Source: Streptomyces roseolus
GTDB taxonomy: Bacteria > Actinomycetota > Actinomycetes > Streptomycetales > Streptomycetaceae
DNA: 64,000 nucleotides
Assembly: GCF_014649855.1 (NCBI RefSeq)
Contig: NZ_BMTV01000003.1
Coordinates: 62,001 to 126,000 of the forward strand
Direction: 5' to 3'
The notes under the pieces are model-generated. The model was not told where the DNA came from. It saw only the letters and a list, made by a program, of their open reading frames with translations, and did not search any database. The position numbers were made by a program, and so were the translations under genes. Of the stretch, positions 42,739 to 49,971 are shown one piece after another; position 1 is the first letter of the stretch; every line of letters begins with the position of its first letter.

Positions 42739-43454
42739 TGCGCGTCGCCCTCTTCGTCACCTGTGTCAACGACGCCGTCTTCCCGTCGACGGGGGTGGCC
42801 ACCGTCCGGCTGCTCGAACGGCTGGGCGTGGAGGTGGACTTCCCGGCGGCGCAGACCTGCTGCGGGCAGCCCCAGTTCAACACCGGCTACCGGCGGGAGA
42901 CCGAGCCGCTGGTGCGGCGCACGGTCCGCGCCTTCGACGGGTACGACCACGTGGTCGTCCCGTCGGGTTCGTGCGCGGCGATGGTCCGCCACCACTACCC
43001 GGCCTTCGGTCCGGAGGCGGCGGCGCTCGGGCCGCGCACCCACGAGCTGACGGAGTTCCTGGTCGACGTGCTGGGCGTGACCGACGTCGGCGCGTGGTTC
43101 CCGCACAAGGTCACGTACCACCCGTCCTGCCACGGCCTGCGGATGCTGGGGCTGGGCGAGCGGCCGCGCCGCCTCCTCCGCGCGGTGAAGGGCCTGGAGC
43201 TGGTGGAGCTGCCGGGGGCGGAGGAGTGCTGCGGCTTCGGCGGCACCTTCGCGGTGAAGAACCCGGACGTGTCGGCGGCGATGGGCGCGGACAAGGTGGC
43301 GCACGCGGTGTCGACCGGCGCCGGAGTGCTGTGCGGCGCGGACAACTCGTGCCTGCTGCACGTCGGCGGCATGCTGAGCCGGCAGGGGGCGCCGCTGCGG
43401 GCGGTGCACCTGGCGGAGATCCTGGCGAGCACGGAAGAGGAGCCCTGGCGGTGA
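42738..43454 (+). CDS. lutA: L-lactate oxidation complex subunit LutA
   Basis: A 238-residue cysteine-rich protein, ATG 42738 sharing one base with the rhaB stop. It has two CCG domains: CCGQPQFNTGYR with SGSCAAMV, and SCHGLRMLGLGE with ECCGFGGTFAVKNP, typical of LutA/LldE/YkgE. Together with LutB and LutC it oxidises L-lactate to pyruvate. Here lactate is the end product of rhamnose breakdown by RhaEW, which explains its place in this operon. Confidence 0.94.
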   Translation: MRVALFVTCVNDAVFPSTGVATVRLLERLGVEVDFPAAQTCCGQPQFNTGYRRETEPLVRRTVRAFDGYDHVVVPSGSCAAMVRHHYPAFGPEAAALGPRTHELTEFLVDVLGVTDVGAWFPHKVTYHPSCHGLRMLGLGERPRRLLRAVKGLELVELPGAEECCGFGGTFAVKNPDVSAAMGADKVAHAVSTGAGVLCGADNSCLLHVGGMLSRQGAPLRAVHLAEILASTEEEPWR

Positions 43455-44899
43455 GCGGAGTCTTCGTGGGAATGCCGGCCTTTCCCGAGGCCGTGCGGTC
43501 GGCGGTGCGGGACGAACGGCTGCGGCGCAATCTGCGGCACGCCACGCACACGATCCGCGACAAGCGGGCGCGGGCGGTCGCCGAGCTGGCCGACTGGGCC
43601 GAGCTGCGGGAGGCCGGGAAGCGGATCAAGGACCGGACGCTCCGTCACCTCGACGCGCACCTGCTGCGGTTGGAGGAGGCGGTGACGGCGTCGGGCGGCA
43701 CGGTGCACTGGGCGGCGGACTCCGACGAGGCCAACCGGATCGTCGCGGACCTCGTCAAGGCCACCGGCGAGACCGAGGTGGTCAAGGTCAAGTCGATGGC
43801 CACGCAGGAGATCGGACTCAACGAACACCTGGAGGCCGAGGGGATCCGGGCCTACGAGACCGACCTGGCCGAGCTGATCGTGCAGCTCGGCGAGGACCGG
43901 CCCTCGCACATCCTGGTCCCCGCGATCCACCGCAACCGGGGCGAGATCCGCGACATCTTCCGCGACACCATGGGGAGGTGGGGCCGCCCGGCGCCGGAGG
44001 GACTGTCCGACTCCCCCGCCGAACTGGCGGAGGCGGCCCGGCTGCACCTGCGGGAGAAGTTCCTGCGGGCCAAGGTCGGCGTCTCCGGCGCGAACTTCAT
44101 GGTCGCCGAGACCGGCACCCTCGTCGTCGTCGAGTCGGAGGGCAACGGCCGCATGTGCCTGACCCTCCCCGAGACGCTGATCTCCGTCGTGGGCGTGGAG
44201 AAGGTGGTGCCGGAGTGGCGGGACCTGGAGGTGTTCCTCCAGACCCTCCCCCGCTCCTCGACGGCCGAGCGGATGAACCCGTACACGAGCATGTGGACGG
44301 GGACGACGGACGCCGACGGGCCGAAGACCTTCCATCTGGTCCTCCTCGACAACGGCCGCACCGACGCCCTCGCCGACGAGGTCGGCCGGCAGGCGCTGCG
44401 CTGCATCCGCTGCTCGGCCTGCCTCAACGTCTGCCCGGTGTACGAGCGGGCCGGCGGGCACGCGTACGGCTCCGTCTACCCCGGCCCGATCGGCGCGATC
44501 CTCACCCCGCAGCTGCGCGGCACCGCGAGCGAGGTCGACGCCTCCCTGCCGTACGCCTCCTCGCTGTGCGGGGCCTGCTACGAGGTGTGCCCCGTCGCCA
44601 TCGACATCCCGGAGGTGCTGGTGCACCTGCGGGAGAAGGTCGCGGGCCAGGGCGGGAAGGGGCACCGGCTGGAGAAGGCGGCGATGAAGGCCGCCGGATG
44701 GGTCCTCGACCACCCCGGCGTCCTCGCCGCCGGCGAACGCCTCGCGTCCAAAACCCGCGGGCTGCACCCCAGGAAGCTGCCCGGTCCCGGCGCCCGTCAG
44801 TGGACGGACCACCGCGACCTGCCCGGACTGCCCACCGAGCCCTTCCGCGACTGGTGGAAGAAGAACCGCCCCGCAGACCCGCCAGGAGACCGCGCATGA
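43451..44899 (+). CDS. lutB: L-lactate oxidation iron-sulfur protein LutB
   Basis: A 482-residue protein starting with GTG 43451 overlapping the lutA stop (GTGA). The LUD domain fills the first 300 residues (VGVSGANFMVAETGTLVVVE, MCLTLPETLISVVGVEKVVP); then two [4Fe-4S] motifs, CIRCSACLNVCPVY and CGACYEVCPV, and a C-terminal DUF3390-like tail ending FRDWWKKNRP. It carries electrons in the LutABC lactate oxidase. Middle gene of the coupled lut trio. Confidence 0.95.
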   Translation: MSGVFVGMPAFPEAVRSAVRDERLRRNLRHATHTIRDKRARAVAELADWAELREAGKRIKDRTLRHLDAHLLRLEEAVTASGGTVHWAADSDEANRIVADLVKATGETEVVKVKSMATQEIGLNEHLEAEGIRAYETDLAELIVQLGEDRPSHILVPAIHRNRGEIRDIFRDTMGRWGRPAPEGLSDSPAELAEAARLHLREKFLRAKVGVSGANFMVAETGTLVVVESEGNGRMCLTLPETLISVVGVEKVVPEWRDLEVFLQTLPRSSTAERMNPYTSMWTGTTDADGPKTFHLVLLDNGRTDALADEVGRQALRCIRCSACLNVCPVYERAGGHAYGSVYPGPIGAILTPQLRGTASEVDASLPYASSLCGACYEVCPVAIDIPEVLVHLREKVAGQGGKGHRLEKAAMKAAGWVLDHPGVLAAGERLASKTRGLHPRKLPGPGARQWTDHRDLPGLPTEPFRDWWKKNRPADPPGDRA

Positions 44900-45543
44900 G
44901 CCAGAACTCCCGCGAACGGATCCTCGCCCGGATCCGGTCCGCCGTCGCGGACGCCCCCGAGACCCCCGACGTCCCCCGGACGTACCTCGCCCGTCACACC
45001 CCGGACGACCCGGACGCGGTGCTCGACCTGCTGCACGAGAACCTCGCCGACTACCGGGCCCATGTGCACCGCACCGACGAGGCCGGACTGCCCGCGCTGA
45101 TCGCACGGCGGCTGGAGGAGCGCGGCGCGCGTAGGGTCGTGGTGCCCGACGGGCTGCCGGCGGAGTGGCTCGCCGGCACGGCGGCGGAGCCCGTACCGGA
45201 CGACCGGCTCACCCCGGCGGCCCTGGACGCGGTCGACGCCGTCGTCACGGGGTGCGCGCTCGCGGTCGCCGAGACCGGCACGCTCGTGCTCGACGGCGGC
45301 CCGGGGCAGGGGCGGCGCGCGCTCAGTCTCGTACCGGATCTGCACGTGTGCGTCGTCCGCGAGGAGCAGGTCGTCGCCTCCGTGCCGGAGGCGCTGCCGC
45401 GGCTCGACCCGCGGCGGCCGCTGACCTGGATCTCGGGGCCGTCGGCGACGAGCGACATCGAGCTGGACCGGGTCGAGGGCGTGCACGGGCCCCGGACCTT
45501 GGAGGTCGTCCTGGTCCGGGGCGCGCGCTTCGCGGCGGGGTGA
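44896..45543 (+). CDS. lutC: L-lactate oxidation protein LutC
   Basis: A 215-residue LUD-domain protein, ATG 44896 overlapping the lutB stop (ATGA). Landmarks: SRERILARIRSAV at the start, AVVTGCALAVAETGTLVLDG, RRALSLVPDLHVCVVREEQV, SGPSATSDIELDRVEGVHGP. Third component of the lactate oxidation complex and last gene of the rhamnose operon. Its TGA is followed immediately by the TCA that is the stop of the convergent LacI gene, so no terminator separates the two. Confidence 0.94.
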   Translation: MSQNSRERILARIRSAVADAPETPDVPRTYLARHTPDDPDAVLDLLHENLADYRAHVHRTDEAGLPALIARRLEERGARRVVVPDGLPAEWLAGTAAEPVPDDRLTPAALDAVDAVVTGCALAVAETGTLVLDGGPGQGRRALSLVPDLHVCVVREEQVVASVPEALPRLDPRRPLTWISGPSATSDIELDRVEGVHGPRTLEVVLVRGARFAAG

Positions 45544-46569
45544 TCAGGCGGACTCGCGGATCACCAGTTCCGTGGGGAGGATGACGGTCGCCGGGTCCTC
45601 GCCCGCTATCCGGGCGAGGAGGGTGCGGACCATCTCCGCGCTGATCCGGTCCCAGGGCTGCCGGATGGTGGTCAGCGACGGCTGGGAGGCGTGCGCGGCC
45701 GGGGAGTCGTCGAAGCCGCCGACGGCGATGTCCTCGGGGACCCGCTTCCCGGCGCGGGCGAGGGTGTCGAGGACGCCCTGGGCCATCAGGTCGGAGGCGA
45801 CGAAGACCGCGTCGACGTCGGGCGCCCGCTCCAGGAGGGCGCGGGCCCCCTCGGCGCCGCTGGCGCGGCTGTAGTCGCCGGTGACGATCAGGTCGTCGTC
45901 GGCGGGGAGTCCGCACGCGGCGAGGGTCTCGCGGTAGCCGGCGAGCCGTTCGACGCCGCCGGGGGTGTCGAGCGGGCCGGTGACGGTGGCGATGCGGCGG
46001 CGCCCGGTGGCGTACAGGTGCCGGACCATCTCGCGGGCGCCGTCGCGGTCGTCGGCGGCGACGTACCCGACGCGGGTGGTCTGGCCGAGCGGTTTGCCGC
46101 AGGCGACGACGGGCACGCCGGCCTCGTGGAGCCGGGCCACGACGGGGTCGCCGGAATGGCTGGAGACGAGGAGGACGCCGTCGACGTGGCCCGCCTCGAT
46201 GTAGCGGAGGTTGCGGCGGCGTTCGTCCTCGGTGCCCGCGATCATCAGGATCAGGGGGATGTCGCGGTCGGCGAGGGCCTGGGTGCAGGCGCGCAGGAGG
46301 ACGTTGAAGTTGGGGTCCTCGAAGAAGCGCTCCTGCGGCTCGGTGAGGAGGAAGGCGACCGAGTCGGACTTGCCGGTGATCAGCGAGCGGGCGTGCCGGT
46401 TGACGACGTACCCCGTTCTGCGGATCGCGGCGTCGACGGCCGCCTTGGCCGCGGGGCTGACGTAGTGGCCGCCGTTGAGGACGCGGGAGACGGTGCCGCG
46501 CGAGACGCCGGCCTCGCGGGCCACGTCGTGGATGGTCGCGGGACGGCGCCTGCTCGCTGCTGTGCTCAT
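45544..46569 (-). CDS. LacI-family regulator of the galactan genes
   Basis: A 341-residue LacI protein, ATG 46569. Helix-turn-helix ATIHDVAREAGVSRGTVSRV with LNGGHYVSPAAKAAVDAAIR, hinge NRHARSLITGKSDSVAFLL, and the sugar-binding effector domain follow the CebR/GalR type. It is the last gene of the ABC transporter operon (29 bp after the second permease) and should bind the two TGTG-N6-CACA type boxes at 49816 and 49906 between the binding protein and beta-galactosidase genes. The inducer is probably a galacto-oligosaccharide. Confidence 0.93.
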   Translation of the reverse strand: MSTAASRRRPATIHDVAREAGVSRGTVSRVLNGGHYVSPAAKAAVDAAIRRTGYVVNRHARSLITGKSDSVAFLLTEPQERFFEDPNFNVLLRACTQALADRDIPLILMIAGTEDERRRNLRYIEAGHVDGVLLVSSHSGDPVVARLHEAGVPVVACGKPLGQTTRVGYVAADDRDGAREMVRHLYATGRRRIATVTGPLDTPGGVERLAGYRETLAACGLPADDDLIVTGDYSRASGAEGARALLERAPDVDAVFVASDLMAQGVLDTLARAGKRVPEDIAVGGFDDSPAAHASQPSLTTIRQPWDRISAEMVRTLLARIAGEDPATVILPTELVIRESA

Positions 46570-46598
46570 GCTGTGTGTTTCCCCTCGATCCCCTGTGT

Positions 46599-47513
46599 TC
46601 AGGACTTTACGGCGCCGGACAGCAGATCGAGGCTCCAGAACCGCTGGATGACGAGGAAGAGGGCGATCAGGGGGACGACGGCGAGCAGGGCGCCGGTGAT
46701 GACGAGGGTGTAGAGGGCGGGCTGGCTGGCGCCCTGCTTGAGGAGGGTGAACAGGCCGACGGTCATGGGGAACTTCTCGTCGTCGCCGAGCATGATGAAC
46801 GGCAGCAGGAAGTTGTTCCAGATGGCGACGAACTGGAACAGGAAGATCGTCACCAGGCCGGGGGCGAGCATCGGCACGGCGATCCGGCTGAAGATCCGCC
46901 ATTCGCCCGCGCCGTCGACGCGGCCGGCCTCGACGAGCTCCATCGGGATGGCGGCCTCGGCGTAGATGCGGCCGAGGTAGACGCCGTACGGGGAGAGGAC
47001 CAGCGGCAGCAGCACGGAGGCGTGGCTGTCGGTGAGGTCGGCCTCGGCCATCAGCAGGTACTGGGGGATGGCGAGGATGACCGGGGGCATGAGGACGCCG
47101 GTGAGCATGACGTTGAAGAAGAGCTCGCGGCCGCGGAAGCGGTAGACGGCGAGGGCGTAGCCGGCGAAGGCGGAGACGACGGTCGACAGGAGGGCGCCGA
47201 GGCCGGCGTAGAGGACGGAGTTGCCCATCCACGTCCAGTAGATGCCGTCGCGGTAGGAGGTGAGGTCGCCGAGGTTGTCGGCGAAGCCGCTGCCCGGGAG
47301 GAAGGTGAAGGTGGAGAAGAGCTCGTCGTCGGCCTTGGTGGCGGCGACGACGACCCAGGCGACGGGGAGCAGGCAGTAGAGGGCGCCGAGGACGAGGGCC
47401 GCGGTGGGCAGCAGGGCGGTGCGGCGCGGCCGGGGCGGTCCCTGCGGGACGCCGGGGGTGGTGCCGGGCGCGGGGGGCGCCTTGCGGAGCGTCGGGGAGG
47501 CGAGCCCGGTCAT
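46599..47513 (-). CDS. sugar ABC transporter permease, MalG type
   Basis: A 304-residue permease, ATG 47513 overlapping the stop of the first permease (ATGA). After a Pro-rich N-terminus it has six membrane helices and the EAA loop PMELVEAGRVDGAGEWRIFS, typical of MalG-like inner subunits. End LLSGAVKS is the usual C-terminus. Together with the upstream permease and binding protein it imports an oligosaccharide, most likely beta-1,4-galacto-oligosaccharides from GH53 action. No ATPase gene is present; Streptomyces carbohydrate transporters share the MsiK ATPase. Confidence 0.94.
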   Translation of the reverse strand: MTGLASPTLRKAPPAPGTTPGVPQGPPRPRRTALLPTAALVLGALYCLLPVAWVVVAATKADDELFSTFTFLPGSGFADNLGDLTSYRDGIYWTWMGNSVLYAGLGALLSTVVSAFAGYALAVYRFRGRELFFNVMLTGVLMPPVILAIPQYLLMAEADLTDSHASVLLPLVLSPYGVYLGRIYAEAAIPMELVEAGRVDGAGEWRIFSRIAVPMLAPGLVTIFLFQFVAIWNNFLLPFIMLGDDEKFPMTVGLFTLLKQGASQPALYTLVITGALLAVVPLIALFLVIQRFWSLDLLSGAVKS

Positions 47514-48442
47514 CGGCTGGCTCCTTGTGTGGTGCGGCGGTTGGAGATCCTGAGGAGGGCGAAGGAGAGCGCGAAGGTGGCGAGGGCGAGGACGACGGCC
47601 GTGGCGGAGGCCGCGTGGATGTTCCCGCCGGTGAACGCGTCGTTGTAGACCTTCATCAGGGGGCTCCAGGTGGAGGGGATGCCGTTGGTGAGCGGCTTGA
47701 GCGTCATCGGCTCGTTGAAGACCTGGAGGGTGGCGATGATGGAGAAGAAGAAGGTGAGGACCAGGGAGGGCACCACCATCGGGATCTTGATGCGGAGCGC
47801 GATCTGGAGCTCGGAGCAGCCGTCGAGCTTGGCGGCCTCGTAGACCTCGGCGGGCAGGGCGCGCAGCGCGGTGTAGATGACGATCATGTTGAAGCCGGTG
47901 CCGCCCCAGACGGCGATGTTGGACATCGCGAGGTAGAGCGGGCCGCCGTCCATGAGGTCGGGCTGCGGGAGGCCGGCCTTCTCCAGGAGGTAGTGGAAGG
48001 GGCTGACGTCCGGGAGGTAGAGGAAGCCCCAGAGGACGGCGGCGATGACACCGGGGACGGCGTACGGCAGGAAGATCGCGAGCCGGGCGAAGGAACGGCC
48101 CCGGACGCGCTCGGAGTCGAGCAGGAGCGCGAAGAGGAGGGCGAGGCCGAGCATGACGGGGACGACGATGGCGCCGTAGCCGAGGACGCGCAGGGCGCTC
48201 GCGAGGAACTCGGAGTCGGTGAGGGCGGAGGCGTAGTTCTCCAGGCCTGCCCAGACCTCGGACCTGGCGCCCTTGCCGAGGCCGAGGCCCTTGATCTCGA
48301 CCTTGTGGAAGCTGAGCCACACCGCGTAGCCGATGGGCAGCGCGAAGAAGAGGGCGAAGAGGACGGCGGCCGGGAGGAGGAAGCCGTACGGGGCCGCCTT
48401 GACCCCGTACGACCGGCGGGCGCCCTTGGGGGGCTGCGTCAC
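47510..48442 (-). CDS. sugar ABC transporter permease, MalF type
   Basis: A 310-residue permease starting with GTG 48442, overlapping the stop of the binding protein gene (GTGA). Six helices, with AAPYGFLLPAAVLFALFFAL as the first, and the EAA loop PAEVYEAAKLDGCSELQIAL. The extended loop between helices one and two is short, as in GanP-type permeases. Partner of the MalG-type permease just downstream. Confidence 0.94.
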   Translation of the reverse strand: MTQPPKGARRSYGVKAAPYGFLLPAAVLFALFFALPIGYAVWLSFHKVEIKGLGLGKGARSEVWAGLENYASALTDSEFLASALRVLGYGAIVVPVMLGLALLFALLLDSERVRGRSFARLAIFLPYAVPGVIAAVLWGFLYLPDVSPFHYLLEKAGLPQPDLMDGGPLYLAMSNIAVWGGTGFNMIVIYTALRALPAEVYEAAKLDGCSELQIALRIKIPMVVPSLVLTFFFSIIATLQVFNEPMTLKPLTNGIPSTWSPLMKVYNDAFTGGNIHAASATAVVLALATFALSFALLRISNRRTTQGASR

Positions 48443-49755
48443 TTGGCGACCTCGAAGCCCTGCTTGTCGAGGTCGTCGACCGTGGTGTCGCGGACGGCGG
48501 TGAGGGCCTTGGCGAAGGCGGCGGCGGTCCTGGCCTTGGCGGCCTTGCCGAACTCGTCCTTGAAGGCGGTGTAGGCGACGTTCACGTTGGGGCCCCAGGC
48601 CGCGGGGGCGGTGGTCTTCGCGATCTCGGCGGCCTTCGTGTAGAAGTCGGGCTGGTTGGCGAAGTAGTCGGGGGCCTTGGCGAGGGCGCCGCTGGTCTGG
48701 GCGGCGGTGGCGGCCGGGTAGATGCCGCTCTCCTTGACGAGGGCGGCGAGCGCCTCGGGGTCGGTGTTCAGCCAGACGGCGAACTTCGCGGCGGCCTCCT
48801 TGTGCTTGGAGTCGCTGGTGACGGCGGTGGAGGAGCCGCCCCAGCTGCCGGTGGCGTTCTCGCCCTCGGTCCACTGCGGGAGGGGGGCCATGGCCCACTT
48901 GCCCTTGGTGGCGGGGGCGGCGGTGGTCAGGGTGCCGGGGGCCCAGACGGCGGAGACCCAGGCGATCTGCTCGCCGGTGTCGAGGGCCTTGTTCCAGGCG
49001 GGGGTGTACATGGGCTGGTTGTCGATGGCGCCTTCGGCGACCAGGCCGCCCCAGAAGTCGGTGACCTTCTTGGTGGCGGCGTCGTCGATGCCGACCTTCC
49101 AGGTGTCGCCCTCGAAGGTCCACCACCGGGCGCCGGCCTGCTGGGAGAGGCCGGCGAAGAGGCCGGCGTCGTTGGCGGAGAAGGTGGTGAGGGACTTCTT
49201 CGGGGCCTTCTTCTTCAGTGCGCGGGCGGTCTCGGCGAAGGCGTCCCAGGTGGTGGGGACGGTGAGGCCGTACTCCTTGAAGAGGTCCTCGCGGTAGAAG
49301 AACATCAGCGGACCGGAGTCCTGCGGGAGGGCGTAGACCGCGTCGCCGCCGAGGGTGGTCTGCTGCCAGACGCCGGGGGCGAACTTCTTCTCGACGCCCT
49401 GGACCTCGGGGCCTATGTCGGCGAGGGCGTCGTTGGTGACGAGGGTGGGCAGGGCCTGGTACTCGGCCTGGACCAGGTCCGGGCCCTTGCGGGCCTTGGC
49501 AGCGGTGATGATCTTGGTGACGAGGTCGTCCCCGGAGGCCTGCTTCTGCACCGTGACCTGGATGTCGGGGTGCTTGGCGTTCCACAGGGCGGCGACCTTG
49601 TCCATGCCGGGCGCCCATGCCCAGTAGGTGAGCTTGACGGGGCCGGATCCGGCGTCCGCCTCGTCGTCGGAGTCGGATCCACAGGCGGTGAGCGCGGTGG
49701 CACCGAGGAGCACGGCGGTGGCGGCGGCGAGGCTGCGGCGCGTGAGCTGGGGCAT
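48439..49755 (-). CDS. sugar-binding lipoprotein of ABC transporter
   Basis: A 438-residue substrate-binding protein, ATG 49755. Signal peptide with twin-arginine-like start MPQLTRRSLAAATAVLLGAT and lipobox LTAC (Cys25), then an Asp-rich linker and the two-domain family 1 fold: PVKLTYWAWAPGMDKVAALW, PDLVQAEYQALPTLV, GDAVYALPQDSGPLMFFYRE, and W-rich ligand-site segments. It captures the sugar outside the membrane. Position next to GH42/GH53 genes points to galacto-oligosaccharides. First gene of the four-gene operon ending with the LacI regulator. Confidence 0.94.
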   Translation of the reverse strand: MPQLTRRSLAAATAVLLGATALTACGSDSDDEADAGSGPVKLTYWAWAPGMDKVAALWNAKHPDIQVTVQKQASGDDLVTKIITAAKARKGPDLVQAEYQALPTLVTNDALADIGPEVQGVEKKFAPGVWQQTTLGGDAVYALPQDSGPLMFFYREDLFKEYGLTVPTTWDAFAETARALKKKAPKKSLTTFSANDAGLFAGLSQQAGARWWTFEGDTWKVGIDDAATKKVTDFWGGLVAEGAIDNQPMYTPAWNKALDTGEQIAWVSAVWAPGTLTTAAPATKGKWAMAPLPQWTEGENATGSWGGSSTAVTSDSKHKEAAAKFAVWLNTDPEALAALVKESGIYPAATAAQTSGALAKAPDYFANQPDFYTKAAEIAKTTAPAAWGPNVNVAYTAFKDEFGKAAKARTAAAFAKALTAVRDTTVDDLDKQGFEVAK

Positions 49756-49815
49756 GGGTGGTTCTCCCTGACCGAAAGGGGCCTCTCCATCGGACGGAGA
49801 GGCCGACCATGCATC

Positions 49816-49829
49816 TGTGAGCGTTCACA
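49816..49829. promoter_or_regulatory. LacI box TGTGAGCGTTCACA ahead of the transporter operon
   Basis: A 14-bp near-perfect palindrome (12 of 14 symmetrical), 61 bp upstream of the binding protein start. It shares TGTG-N3-CGTTCACA with the box at 49906 and resembles CebR-type operators of Streptomyces. Confidence 0.75.
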
Positions 49830-49905
49830 GTAGAGAAACGTTCCGGACACTTGTCAATGGTTGTTCCTGTGCGGTTATGTTGCGTTGCCACTTCGAAATC
49901 TGATG

Positions 49906-49919
49906 TGTGTACGTTCACA
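49906..49919. promoter_or_regulatory. LacI box TGTGTACGTTCACA ahead of the GH42 gene
   Basis: Second copy of the box, 53 bp ahead of the beta-galactosidase start. The two sites are 90 bp apart centre to centre, so one repressor could close both divergent promoters. Confidence 0.75.
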
Positions 49920-49971
49920 GCTACGGCGATCGAACACCCCCTTCCGTTTCACAGGTGCTCAGGAGAGACTC

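Noticed and set aside
39298..45106. Frames of more than 700 codons overlapping the rhamnose operon on either strand
   Set aside because: They are low-complexity Gly/Arg/Pro translations of confirmed genes.
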